Counted from the stretch's first letter, positions 45,197-53,995 are shown. The stretch is DNA of 64,000 nucleotides from Gemmatimonadota bacterium (GCA_018672475.1 JABHFS010000107.1:1-64000), one strand, 5' to 3'. Numbers and translations: made by a program. The notes: generated by a model from the letters alone, not told the origin.

Positions 45197-45699
45197 CAAG
45201 CCAATCGCGAGGTTATTCCTACGAAGACTTTTTGCTCGACCCAGCCAAAATGCGTTTCTTTCGCTCCGAGCGCGGCAGCCTGATCCTCGCGCTCGACGGC
45301 GAAGAGCACACCGACCTCAAAATCCGCCGCGCCTTCCCCTTCGAACAGGCCGAGCGTTTTATCGGCGTCTTCGATTCCAATGGCGATGAACTGGGTCTAC
45401 TCGAAGATCCGCAAACCCTCGATGACGATAGCCGCCGGGCACTGTTCGATGAGCTCAACAAGATCTACTTCCACCCGAAAATCCTGACCTTCAATAACAT
45501 CGACGAGGAATACGGGGTTTTGCGCGGCGATATCGAGACTACCAGCGGCCCCCGCCAACTGGAGATCCGCAACTACCGCACCAACGTGCGCATGCTCTCC
45601 GGCGGCCGGGCCATCGTCGAAGATGTCGACGGCAACCGCTACCTGATCGAAGACTGGCACGCGCTACCGCAACATACGCGCGAGATTTTAGGGCTATAG
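45193..45699 (+). CDS. DUF1854 protein, partner of the ABC exporter
   Basis: 168 residues. DPAKMRFFRSERGSLILALDGEEHTDLKIRRAFPF, 'FIGVFDSNGDELGLLEDPQTLDDDSRRAL' and ILTFNNIDEEYGVLRGDIETTSGPRQLEIRNYRTNVRMLSGGRAIVEDVDGNRYLIED are the DUF1854 core. It is soluble and beta-rich with no membrane segment. ATGA overlap with the ABC gene indicates coupled translation and stoichiometric expression. In other genomes the family accompanies an ABC protein near cyanophycin genes, but no cyanophycin synthetase is in this window. Biochemical function is unknown. Confidence 0.9.
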   Translation: MTSQSRGYSYEDFLLDPAKMRFFRSERGSLILALDGEEHTDLKIRRAFPFEQAERFIGVFDSNGDELGLLEDPQTLDDDSRRALFDELNKIYFHPKILTFNNIDEEYGVLRGDIETTSGPRQLEIRNYRTNVRMLSGGRAIVEDVDGNRYLIEDWHALPQHTREILGL

Positions 45700-45715
45700 G
45701 CCAAGATCGGCAACA

Positions 45716-45761
45716 ACAGAAGCGGCCCGGCGGAATGATCCGCCGGGCCGCTTCTGTTTTT
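45716..45761 (+). terminator. Strong intrinsic terminator of the ABC-DUF1854 operon
   Basis: An 18-bp uninterrupted stem (ACAGAAGCGGCCCGGCGG with its complement) surrounds AATGAT and is followed by TTTT. It begins 17 bases past the DUF1854 stop. Confidence 0.95.
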
Positions 45762-45955
45762 GCTTTAGTACTGTTTCAATTCACGTCTTCCGGCTCGAAA
45801 GCCCCGCACTAAACGGCGAATCCCCCTGGGTAAAGGTCTCAAGGCCTGGATTACCCGACTATATAAAGAGAGAAAGAGGTCGTTTTTAAATAGCATTTAA
45901 ACAGCGATTCCCCTATCTTCGAAGTCTGCCGTAAACCTACGAAAAAAGCGCCGCG

Positions 45956-46129
45956 ATGAAACTTCCGCACAAGTGTTCCGAGTGCCAAGGCACCGGCTGC
46001 GATCGCAAACCGCTCGAAGCCCCCGACGGCAGCAACTTCCTCTTTCCACGCTGCGAATTCTGCAAGGGCAAGGGCGCGCTCAGCGACGAGCAGCACCAGG
46101 CCTATCTCAAACGACAACAAACCCCATGA
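45956..46129 (+). CDS. 57-residue protein with two CxxCxGxG (DnaJ-type) zinc-binding motifs
   Basis: MKLPHKCSECQGTG begins a short frame with CxxCxGxG at residues 7-14 and again at 33-40 (CEFCKGKG). This pair can form one DnaJ-type zinc centre. The remainder is a polar linker (PLEAPDGSNFLFPR) and a charged C-helix (DEQHQAYLKRQQ). It is a stand-alone zinc knuckle without J-domain, possibly a redox or chaperone accessory or an RNA-binding protein. The Shine-Dalgarno is weak. It follows the ABC-operon terminator, so it has its own promoter. Confidence 0.7.
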   Translation: MKLPHKCSECQGTGCDRKPLEAPDGSNFLFPRCEFCKGKGALSDEQHQAYLKRQQTP

Positions 46130-46234
46130 GTCACTTGGTCCCGTGTAAAATCACATCATTGTCTTACAGACCTGCCCACCCCATCGCATAAAAGAAACTA
46201 AAGTGCCTTGAACTCTTCTAGGCGCTTTTGCACC

Positions 46235-46675
46235 CTATCTATATCGAGTCTCAATAACAAGTAGCAACCGTTTAAACTGGCCGGCCAATGGCCGGTAAGC
46301 CGGATCCAGCGGTTGCTTACGGCCGAGCCCCGATTGGCGGCGTAATCGCCGCGCACAACCTAAAACCGAGTTGCGCTGCGTGCAGATTTCATCGCTAATA
46401 TTGGCAAGTAAAGTACTCTTCGCCTGATTCGCCACCTCAGCTTCTTCTTTCAATCTTTCGGCCTCGTGCCGCGCCAACTCCAGATCCTTGGATACCTCGG
46501 CCCCACTGATCTTCGTAGTCGGAAAAATAAAGGCCACGCAGAGCAACAGACCACTGATATCCACTATCCGATCAACGCTGGCGCTGGCCAAGATAAACGA
46601 CAGCGCAAGCTTCATTTCCCCGAGCACGAAAAGAATCACCAGACTACTAACCGTTGCCACAAACCCATACGTCAA
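46235..46675 (-). pseudogene. Decayed hybrid-type histidine kinase fragment
   Basis: The 146-codon frame starts with two membrane segments, then a coiled coil (LELARHEAERLKEEAEVANQAKST) and a HisKA segment LLANISDEICTQRNSVLG. In an active kinase this reads N-x-S-H-E-I-R-T-P; here the phosphoacceptor His is Asp and R-T-P-L is C-T-Q-R. The sequence then diverges (RRQSGLGRKQPLDPAYRPL...) and ends without an ATPase domain. Either inactivated remains or a rebuilt non-kinase membrane protein; decay is more likely. Confidence 0.7.
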
Positions 46676-46712
46676 TCCTCAGATCACCCAAAAAACGCCG
46701 CCCATACATAGA

Positions 46713-46740
46713 GCAGGGGCGCTTGCCACCGCGCCCCTGC
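46713..46740. terminator. Perfect 10-bp GC-rich stem-loop downstream of the isomerase gene
   Basis: GCAGGGGCGC pairs exactly with GCGCCCCTGC around TTGCCACC. It lies 31 bases past the stop of the minus-strand isomerase; no clear T-run, so termination efficiency is uncertain. Confidence 0.6.
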
Positions 46741-46771
46741 CATTATTTATATGCTGTTTCGATCTCGTCCA

Positions 46772-47581
46772 TCAACCGGCGAAATACCCTTGCATCTTTT
46801 CCATGCCAATTTTCGCTACCTCGACCGGATCTTTCTCCCACAGTGCCGGGTTAAACAACTCCAACGACACAAAACCCTCATAACCCTGCGCCAAGGCCAG
46901 TCGCTCGATCTCCTTCAGCGGCCCCACCCCGTCGCCCGGCATCACGCGATCGGCATCGCTCTGCTCAGCAAAGGGCTTATCGCCCGGCGCGTCGTTCCAA
47001 TGCCAGATCGCCACCTTGTCGGCGGGAATGTTGGCAATGCTCTCTATCGAACCGCCACCGCGCAAAATATGAAACGGGTCCATGATCAGGCTCGAACCCG
47101 GATGATCCGCGTCCTCAACGATCTGCCAGGCCTGCTCGATGGTGTAGACGCTTTTCATAAAACCCAAATACTCCATCGCCGGCCGCACACCGATGCTTTT
47201 GCCGATCTCCAACAATTCGCGATAATCGGCCCCGCCACGAGCAAGGTCAAAAGGATCCATCGGCGGGCTAGCGATAACAAACTCAGCCCCGACCTCCACT
47301 GCCTGTTCCATCTTGCGCTTGGCCTCTTCCAACGCCTCCGCATGCGCCGCGCCCTCAGACCCCAACCAACCGTGTAGCGCGATAACCGTCGGCACGCATA
47401 GGCCATGATCGGCCAGTGCCTGTTTGACATCTTTGAGCGAGCCTCCGCGTTCTTCATGCGCGGTCAGGTCGTCGTTCCACAATTCGATGGCTTTGTAACC
47501 AGTCTGCCCCGCGATGTCGATCTTCTCCATCAGCGATGCCGGACGGATCGTCGACGAGTTGAGGCAATATTGGATCGTCAT
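46772..47581 (-). CDS. Sugar phosphate isomerase/epimerase (TIM barrel)
   Basis: 269 residues of the xylose-isomerase-like superfamily: IAGQTGYKAIELWND (strand-2 Glu), VRPAMEYLGF (Glu), SLIMDPFHILRGG (Asp/His), KVAIWHWND (His) and FVSLELFNP (Glu) provide the expected metal site. Similar to hydroxypyruvate isomerase and inosose-type isomerase families. It stands as a single-gene unit between a decayed kinase and a decayed glycosyltransferase. A second copy of the fold, not closely similar, is at 17574. Confidence 0.86.
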   Translation of the reverse strand: MTIQYCLNSSTIRPASLMEKIDIAGQTGYKAIELWNDDLTAHEERGGSLKDVKQALADHGLCVPTVIALHGWLGSEGAAHAEALEEAKRKMEQAVEVGAEFVIASPPMDPFDLARGGADYRELLEIGKSIGVRPAMEYLGFMKSVYTIEQAWQIVEDADHPGSSLIMDPFHILRGGGSIESIANIPADKVAIWHWNDAPGDKPFAEQSDADRVMPGDGVGPLKEIERLALAQGYEGFVSLELFNPALWEKDPVEVAKIGMEKMQGYFAG

Positions 47582-47597
47582 ATAGCTTCCTTTCGCT

Positions 47598-48276
47598 TTA
47601 AGCCACGCATAAAAAATCTTCGCCTTCTACCATGTGCAAACCACCAAGATGCTCCCGTATCAACACCCGCGCCCCACGCGACGCCACCGCCACCAGCAAT
47701 ATCGGTCGCGTATAACGCCGCCACCAGACCGGCAGATCATCCGGGCTAATCACCGGCTTACCGCGCAAGGTGCCGCCGCATCATCGCCGACGGATTGGCA
47801 ATCGGGCTCTCGATGAAAAAATTCCGCAAAATATCCTCGCCCTCGACCAAGCCGTTCAACCACTCTTCGTAAATAATCATCCCCTGCCCGACATCTTCGC
47901 GCGGAAAAGTCTCCACCAGACACGACACCACGCTCAACCCTTCATCCGCATCCAACATGCCCACCTGCTTATCCAGCCGCTGCGGATGCATTTTATCATC
48001 AGCAGCCATCCGCGCGACAAACTCTCCCCTACATTCTCCCAGTCCCCGATTCGGTGTCTCGACGATCCCCCGATGCTCCTCCAACAACACTCTGAACCGA
48101 CAATCCTTCTCCACCCACCCCTGCAGAATTTCCCCACTGCCATCCTCCGAACCATCATCAACCGCCACCACCTCAAAATCTTCGAAACTCTGGCCCGCGA
48201 TACTCTCCAGCGTTTGCACCAGGGTCTCGGCGGCATTGTAAACGGGCATTAATACGGATACGCGCGGTGCTGTCAT
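47598..48276 (-). pseudogene. GT2 glycosyltransferase, broken in the middle
   Basis: The first 172 codons are a good GT2 N-terminus: VSVLMPVYNAAETLVQTLESI, VAVDDGSEDGSGEIL (DxD-like region), FVARMAADDKMHPQRL, then PSAMMRR and a stop at 47758. In another frame the sequence resumes as KPVISPDDLPVWWRRY, PILLVAVASRGARVLIREHL and VEGEDFLCVA, stopping at 47598, which is a typical GT2 C-terminus. About 100 residues between the halves are lost and the frame is shifted, so no intact enzyme can be made. It probably once built surface polysaccharide. Confidence 0.78.
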
Positions 48277-48310
48277 TTTTCTTCTCTACACCGCAAAACG
48301 GTGAATGAGA

Positions 48311-48462
48311 CGTTGCGGGGATTCCTCTGAACCGATTGCAGTCCTGATTTCACAGGATGTGAAATCAGATCAGGCCGCCCCTCGGAGTGGACCAGGGATC
48401 GTCGGCGAGAATTAGTGAAGGGAATCCCTCCAACGCCGTCCCTCCGACCGCCCAGTATTATA
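48311..48462 (+). ncRNA. Structured intergenic element, copy 2
   Basis: CGTTG (48311-48315) pairs with CAACG (48431-48435), and GGGATTCC (48318-48325) with GGAATCCC (48421-48428). An inner 10-bp hairpin CTGATTTCAC/GTGAAATCAG lies at 48344-48368. CTCTGAAC, CCTGATTT, CCCTCGGAG and ATTATAA match copy 1 in order, while stem sequences differ in compensating fashion (GTCG/CGAC there, GTTG/CAAC here). The third and fourth hairpins of copy 1 are unclear or absent. It lies between the divergent GT2 pseudogene and map. Strand is set to match copy 1. Confidence 0.6.
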
Positions 48463-48505
48463 ACACCTTGACAACCCCCCAACAAAATCCCGATTTTCAT
48501 CGCTT

Positions 48506-49267
48506 ATGGTACACCTAAAAACAGCCACCGAAATAGAACGCATCCGCACCAGCTGCCGCATCGCCGCCGACGCCATGCTGGCGGTCTCGGAAGAATTAAA
48601 ACCCGGCGTCACTACCCTTTACCTCGACCAGGTCGCCGACCAATATATCCGCAGCCAGAACGCCGTCGCCAGCGCCCTGGGCTACCGCGGCTTCCCGCGC
48701 AGCATTTGCATATCTGTCAACAACGAGGTCGTGCACGGCATACCGGGCGAACGCGTCGTGCAAGAAGGTGATATCCTCGCCGTCGATATCGCCGTCAAAA
48801 AAGACGGCTACCACGGCGACATGAATGTCTCGATGAAGGCTGGCGAAATAACCCCCCAGGCTCAGAGCCTGCTCGACACCACCCGCCAGAGCCTCGAAGA
48901 AGCTATCGCCGCCTGCGTACCCGGCCAACGCCTCGGCGATATCGGCCACGCCATCCAGAGTTATGTCGAGGAAAGGGGGTTCTCCATCGTGCGCGAGTAT
49001 TGCGGCCACGGCATCGGCCGCAGCTTCCATGAGGAACCGCAACTACTGCACTACGGCCTCGCCGGCACCGGCCGCCGCCTGCAGGCCGGCATGGTCTTCA
49101 CTATCGAACCAATGGTCAACGAGGGCGGTGCGGAAAACCGCGTACTTGACGACGACTGGACCGCCGTCACGGCAGACGGCAAGCTTTCGGCGCAATACGA
49201 ACACACGGTACTGGTTACCCGCGACGGCCCCGACGTGCTCTCGCGCTTTGAGGATCTGCCCTGGTAA
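48506..49267 (+). CDS. map: Methionine aminopeptidase, type I
   Basis: 253 residues. The dinuclear metal site is visible: Asp in LAVDIAVKKDG, Asp in YHGDMN, His in YCGHGIGRSFHEEPQ, Glu in VFTIEPMVNEGG and Glu in SAQYEHTVLVT. FPRSICISVNNEVVHGIPG is the substrate-binding strand with the proton-relay His. It removes N-terminal methionine from nascent proteins. The N-terminal zinc finger of some actinobacterial or eukaryotic forms is absent. It is transcribed away from structured element 2. Confidence 0.95.
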   Translation: MVHLKTATEIERIRTSCRIAADAMLAVSEELKPGVTTLYLDQVADQYIRSQNAVASALGYRGFPRSICISVNNEVVHGIPGERVVQEGDILAVDIAVKKDGYHGDMNVSMKAGEITPQAQSLLDTTRQSLEEAIAACVPGQRLGDIGHAIQSYVEERGFSIVREYCGHGIGRSFHEEPQLLHYGLAGTGRRLQAGMVFTIEPMVNEGGAENRVLDDDWTAVTADGKLSAQYEHTVLVTRDGPDVLSRFEDLPW

Positions 49268-49331
49268 ACCTTGCCTCTCGGCCAGGTACCCTTATATTTG
49301 AAGGTTCACCTCCCAACAAGGAGCGCGCGAG

Positions 49332-49631
49332 ATGGCGAGGCCCAAAAAAGTAAAAGCTGAAAAAGAAGACGACGATACAAACACAGATTTTTCGTTCGAT
49401 CCGGGCACCCAAGTCGAACTGACGCTCGAAGACGCCTGCTGCATCACGGGCGAGCCGGCCGAATCCAGCTTCAGCCGCTTCCCCGACTACAAGAACGGCA
49501 CACTGATGGTCATGTCTAGGTCCAAGATGCTCGAGCACCTGCGCAAAGGCGACTCGATCGCCGCGTTCAAAGGGGTACTCGTCAAGCGCCACGGCAAGGA
49601 GATATTGGACGAGCTTTACTCGAATTATTAG
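49332..49631 (+). CDS. Small acidic/basic protein of unknown function
   Basis: A 99-residue protein I do not recognise. A lysine-rich start (MARPKKVKAEKEDDD), then a central beta-like block with CCITGEP and FSRFPDYKNGTLMVMSRSKMLEHLRKG and a helical end (KEILDELYSNY). AAGGAG lies close before the ATG. It is flanked by map (64 bases upstream) and a strong terminator, so it is a real gene and perhaps co-transcribed with map. Confidence 0.7.
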   Translation: MARPKKVKAEKEDDDTNTDFSFDPGTQVELTLEDACCITGEPAESSFSRFPDYKNGTLMVMSRSKMLEHLRKGDSIAAFKGVLVKRHGKEILDELYSNY

Positions 49632-49644
49632 ACCAAACACAATC

Positions 49645-49697
49645 GCAAACACAAAGAAGGGCTAGCCCGTTATGGGCCAGCCCTTCTTTGTGTTTGC
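49645..49697. terminator. Long bidirectional intrinsic terminator
   Basis: GCAAACACAAAGAAGGGCT pairs with AGCCCTTCTTTGTGTTTGC with an inner GCCC/GGGC and GTTAT loop; one mismatch. It separates the convergent small-protein and TlpA-like genes. Confidence 0.9.
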
Positions 49698-49708
49698 TCA
49701 GGTATTTA

Positions 49709-50293
49709 TTACGAACGGGCCAACAGCAATTCGATATCGTCGCCCAACACACCACGGGGGTCTGGCCGACGATTTTTGTCCATCGGTACGCCCCGGTGGC
49801 TGCGATAAAGCCGGCCTTGCTGGTCGAATACATAGGTCATCGGCACGGCGACGCTATTCAGGTTTTTCTTGAAATAGGTGCGAATCAATTCAAACTTGCC
49901 GTCGTGCACGATGGGATAGTTGATCTCATAACGCTCAACGAACTTTCCGAGCAGGGGCTGCGCCTTGTCGGCGGGCACTTGATCGAGGGAGACCCCGATA
50001 ATCGCTACCTGCTCCGGGTCGTATACCGCGCGCATATCAACAAGAGCGGGAATCTCGATACGGCACGGACCGCACCAAGTCGCCCAGAAGTTGAGCACGA
50101 CGATCTTGCCCCGATAGTCGCGCAAATCGACATCGCGCCCCTCGTAGTCTTTCCATGTATGGGCTGCGGGTGGAAAGACCACCGCTCCGGCCGGGGCCGC
50201 CCCCTGTTGGGCCGTCTCGCTCTCACCTTCGCCGCAGCCTGTCGCCAACAACACCAGTCCACATACGAAGGTTCTGATCGCAAATACGCGCAT
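49709..50293 (-). CDS. TlpA-like thiol-disulfide oxidoreductase lipoprotein
   Basis: 194 residues. Lipobox LVLLATGCG gives a lipidated Cys near residue 20. The thioredoxin fold follows with FWATWCGPCRIE (catalytic WCGPC), KIVVLNFW strand, VAIIGVSLDQVP and cis-Pro region SVAVPMTYVFD. It should act outside the inner membrane, reducing apocytochrome c or other thiols, in line with heme-binding CxxCH proteins encoded at 33338. It is a single gene. Confidence 0.9.
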   Translation of the reverse strand: MRVFAIRTFVCGLVLLATGCGEGESETAQQGAAPAGAVVFPPAAHTWKDYEGRDVDLRDYRGKIVVLNFWATWCGPCRIEIPALVDMRAVYDPEQVAIIGVSLDQVPADKAQPLLGKFVERYEINYPIVHDGKFELIRTYFKKNLNSVAVPMTYVFDQQGRLYRSHRGVPMDKNRRPDPRGVLGDDIELLLARS

Positions 50294-50425
50294 ATAAGTC
50301 GTCCTGTATTACTGGAAATTCACACTCGAATCGGCCAGTGGGAATATAGGCTGGGCAAGGCCGATGTCAAACCATAGCCGCTTAACGCTTACGCCCCTTA
50401 GATGCTACCGGACCGCAGGTAGGTT

Positions 50426-53400
50426 TCAGAAATTGGACTCGCGATTGCCAAAACGCCGTCCCTCACCCACTTGTACCGTCGGGGTCTGTATCTGGGCTGT
50501 TAACCAAGTGCGGCGGGGGCCAATTAAGTCGTCGATACCGCGCAACAGGTCATCGCAGGGGTTTACGCGAATCGTCCGCGAACGCACAACCGCATCCCTT
50601 TCACCGCCGTTCTTGAGATGCAGCACCAACTCGCAATCGCCCATGTGGCGCTCGCAGAGACCGCGTAAGCGACCGAGCAGATCCTCGGCCACTTCTTCGT
50701 AGGGCAGCGACAAATTGACCGCCTTAGTCAACTGCTCGCGCGCCGTCTCCAGATGCATCGCCTTTTCCGCCCGCAGGCTCAGACGACCGTTGCGATCGGA
50801 GATCTTGCCCTCGACCAATAACGTCTCCCCCTCGACCAACAACTCCTCGTGGGCGGCGAAAGCTTCGGAGAAGAATGCGATATCGCCCTTGCCGCCGAGA
50901 TCCTCCAAGGTAACGAAGGCGAAGGGGTTGCCCCGGCGATCAAAAAGCTTGCGCACCTGGTCGACCAAACCGCCGACGCGCATCCCCGCGCCGTCTTCTT
51001 GGCTTTCCATCTCGCCCAATGGCTGGGCGAAACTCTGCAGGTCCCGCGCATAAGGCTTGAGCGGATGGCTAGATATATAAAAGCCCAATAGCTCGCGCTC
51101 TTTGCCCAACTTCTCGCGCTCCGGCCATTCTTCGATCGCCGGCAATTCCCGTATATCCAATTCGGACGGGCCCTCACCGCCAGTATCGAATAGACTGATC
51201 TGCCCCTTCTCACGCTCTTCGTGCGCCTTACCGGCGGCCTTAAGCGCCAGATCTAGCGCTTCCGCCTTCTGCGCGCGGTTGCCCTCAAGACCGTCAAGTG
51301 CCCCGGCGGCGACCAAAGTCTCAACGACACGGCGATTGACCGCGCGTAGGTCGATGCGCTCGCAGAACTCAAAGAGCGTCGCCATCGGCCCGCCTTCGGC
51401 GCGCGTCTCGACAATACTCTGCGCCGCGCCCTCACCGACATTCTTGATCGCCGAAAGACCGTAACGGATGCCTTCGTCGGTCGGGGTAAAGTTAAGGGTA
51501 GACTGATTTATGTCGGGCGGCAGCACCGGCATGCCCATCCGCCGGCAGTCGTCGAGCAGGATGGTCAAGCGGTCGGTGTTGCTGCGGTCCATCGTCAAGC
51601 TGGCCGCCATATATTCTTTGGGGTGGTTGGCCTTGAGGTAGGCATTCTTGTAGGCGACTTCGGAATAACAGGCCGCGTGCGACTTGTTAAAAGCATAACC
51701 AGCGAAAATCTCGATGTCGGCGAAGAGGTTTTCGGCTATCTTCTTGTCGACATCCAGCCCGACGCAACCACCGACGAAGTCTTTTTTGACCTTCGCCATC
51801 TCCTCGGGCTTCTTTTTGCCCATCGCCTTGCGCAGGATATCGGCCTGGCCCATGCTAAAACCGGCCAACACTTGCGCTATGCGCATCACCTGCTCTTGGT
51901 AGACCATGATGCCATAGGTCGGCTCGAGGATCTCTTCGAGTTTGGGGTGCGGGTAGACGACCTCTTCCTTCCCGCTCTTGCGGGCGATAAACGTCGGGAT
52001 ATTTTCCATCGGCCCCGGGCGATAGAGAGCATTCATCGCGATGATATCCTCGAGGTTGTCCGGTTTGAGCTTACTCAGATATTCGCGCATCCCGCCCGAC
52101 TCGAACTGAAAGACGCCGATGGTCTCGCCGCGGCCAAAAAGATCAAATGTCGGTCGGTCGTCCCAAGGGACTTTGCCGAGATCGAAGTCGGACACCTTCA
52201 AACGGATCAGCCTTTCGGCCTCGTCCATCAGCGAAAGTTCTTTCAGCCCCAGAAAATCCATCTTCAACAGACCGACATCCATACAGGTCTCGCCGACAAA
52301 CTGTGTGGTGATCGTACCGTCCTTCGGCGCGCGATAAAGCGGCACATAGTCGGTCAGGTCGGTCGGGGCAATGATCACCGCACAGGCGTGCACCGAAGCG
52401 TGGCGCGCCATCCCCTCTAACCTGCGGGCGTATTCGATCAACTTGCCCTCATCACCACGCGAGTTGGCCATCTGCTGCAACTCGGGTACGCGGTCGATGG
52501 CCTTGTCGAGGGTCATCTTCAGCTCGGCCGGTATCAGCTTGGCGATGCGGTCGACATCGCCGAAGGGCATACCCAACACGCGCCCGACGTCACGAACCAC
52601 CGCCTTGGCGCCCATCGTCCCGAAGGTGATCACCTGCGAGACATTTTCCTCGCCGTATTTCTCGACGACGTAGCGCAAAACCTTGTCGCGGCCGGTGTGC
52701 GCGAAATCGATGTCGATATCGGGCGGCTCGATGCGCTCGGGATTGAGGAAGCGCTCGAAGAGCAAGTCGTATTTGATCGGGTCGGTATCGGTAATGCCTA
52801 GACAATACGAAGCCAGACAACCGGCGGCCGAGCCGCGGCCAGGCCCGACCGAGATATCCTGCTCGCGGGCGTAGTTGATAAAATCGCGCACGATCAGGAA
52901 ATAGCCGGCGAAATCCTGGCCGGTGATGACACTCAGCTCGTAGTCGAGACGCTCCTGCACCTCCGGCTCGATCTTGCCATAGCGCCACTCCAGCCCCTCG
53001 TTCGCCAGACTCGTCAGATAATGATCACTCGAATCGTACCCTTCAGGAATCGGAAAATCCGGCATATAAGTATTGCCGAACTCCAACTCGAGATCGCATT
53101 TCTCCGCGATCGCTAGGGAGGTCTCAAGCGCATCCGGAATGTCCGAGAAGAGATCGTACATTTCATCCGGGTTTTTCATATAGAGCCCATCGGGATAACA
53201 GAGGCGATTCTGTTCGTCGACGGTCTTGCCCATCTGAATGCAGATCAGCGCATCATGCGCGTCGTGGTCGTCCGCGGTCAAAAAATGAAAGTCGTTGGTG
53301 GCCACCAGCGGCACGCCGAGCTTATCGTGCAAGCGGAGTAGACCGTCGTTGACCTTGACTTCGGGTTCGATATCGTGGCGCTGGATTTCGAGATAATAGT

Positions 53401-53917
53401 CGTCGCCGAAGATATCCATAAACTCGCGCACGACCTTTTCGGCCTCGGCGAGCCCTTCGCGCTGGATTATATGCGGCACTTCGCCGCCGATGCAGGCCGA
53501 CATGCAGATCAGCCCCTCGGAATATTCGCGCAGCAGTTCCTTGTCGATGCGGGGGTTATAATAATAGCCTTCGAGATAGCCCTTGGAGACAAGCTTGGTC
53601 AAGTTGCGGTAGCCGATGGCGTTCTTGGCGAGCAGGACCAGGTGGTTGGAGCCGTGCGTCAGGCCGCGGGCGGGCTTGCGCAAGTGGCGGCTCTCGATGG
53701 CCACGTAGACCTCGCAACCGATAATCGGTTTGATGCCAACAGCCTTGCAGGATTTGTAGTGTTCGATGGCCCCAAAGAGATTGCCGTGATCGGTAACGGC
53801 GAGCGCCGGCATGCCCAACTCCGCCGCCTTCTCGGCCATCTTACCGATATGGCAACCCCCGTCGAGCAGACTATACTCGCTATGACCATGTAAATGGACA
53901 AATCCAGCCGAAGCCAT
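50426..53917 (-). CDS. dnaE: DNA polymerase III alpha subunit
   Basis: 1163 residues. N-terminal PHP domain (FVHLHGHSEYSLLDGGCHI); palm catalytic carboxylates in PPDIDIDFAH (D400, D402, D404) and PGRGSAAGCLASYCLGI before it; C-family fingers YQEQVMRIAQVLAGFSMGQADILRKAMGKK; helix-hairpin-helix region; OB domain (VGGLVDQVRKLFDRRGNPFAFVTLEDLGG). It is a full-length DnaE1-type replicative polymerase. The start is fixed by a normal N-terminus at ATG 53917. An intrinsic terminator lies 90 bases upstream on the same strand (see 53996-54092). Confidence 0.97.
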   Translation of the reverse strand: MASAGFVHLHGHSEYSLLDGGCHIGKMAEKAAELGMPALAVTDHGNLFGAIEHYKSCKAVGIKPIIGCEVYVAIESRHLRKPARGLTHGSNHLVLLAKNAIGYRNLTKLVSKGYLEGYYYNPRIDKELLREYSEGLICMSACIGGEVPHIIQREGLAEAEKVVREFMDIFGDDYYLEIQRHDIEPEVKVNDGLLRLHDKLGVPLVATNDFHFLTADDHDAHDALICIQMGKTVDEQNRLCYPDGLYMKNPDEMYDLFSDIPDALETSLAIAEKCDLELEFGNTYMPDFPIPEGYDSSDHYLTSLANEGLEWRYGKIEPEVQERLDYELSVITGQDFAGYFLIVRDFINYAREQDISVGPGRGSAAGCLASYCLGITDTDPIKYDLLFERFLNPERIEPPDIDIDFAHTGRDKVLRYVVEKYGEENVSQVITFGTMGAKAVVRDVGRVLGMPFGDVDRIAKLIPAELKMTLDKAIDRVPELQQMANSRGDEGKLIEYARRLEGMARHASVHACAVIIAPTDLTDYVPLYRAPKDGTITTQFVGETCMDVGLLKMDFLGLKELSLMDEAERLIRLKVSDFDLGKVPWDDRPTFDLFGRGETIGVFQFESGGMREYLSKLKPDNLEDIIAMNALYRPGPMENIPTFIARKSGKEEVVYPHPKLEEILEPTYGIMVYQEQVMRIAQVLAGFSMGQADILRKAMGKKKPEEMAKVKKDFVGGCVGLDVDKKIAENLFADIEIFAGYAFNKSHAACYSEVAYKNAYLKANHPKEYMAASLTMDRSNTDRLTILLDDCRRMGMPVLPPDINQSTLNFTPTDEGIRYGLSAIKNVGEGAAQSIVETRAEGGPMATLFEFCERIDLRAVNRRVVETLVAAGALDGLEGNRAQKAEALDLALKAAGKAHEEREKGQISLFDTGGEGPSELDIRELPAIEEWPEREKLGKERELLGFYISSHPLKPYARDLQSFAQPLGEMESQEDGAGMRVGGLVDQVRKLFDRRGNPFAFVTLEDLGGKGDIAFFSEAFAAHEELLVEGETLLVEGKISDRNGRLSLRAEKAMHLETAREQLTKAVNLSLPYEEVAEDLLGRLRGLCERHMGDCELVLHLKNGGERDAVVRSRTIRVNPCDDLLRGIDDLIGPRRTWLTAQIQTPTVQVGEGRRFGNRESNF

Positions 53918-53995
53918 AACCGTCTCCGATATTAATTACAACAAGAATGGCCTGCGGGGAATGACAAACCGAATCTGCAATGGATAGTATCAACG

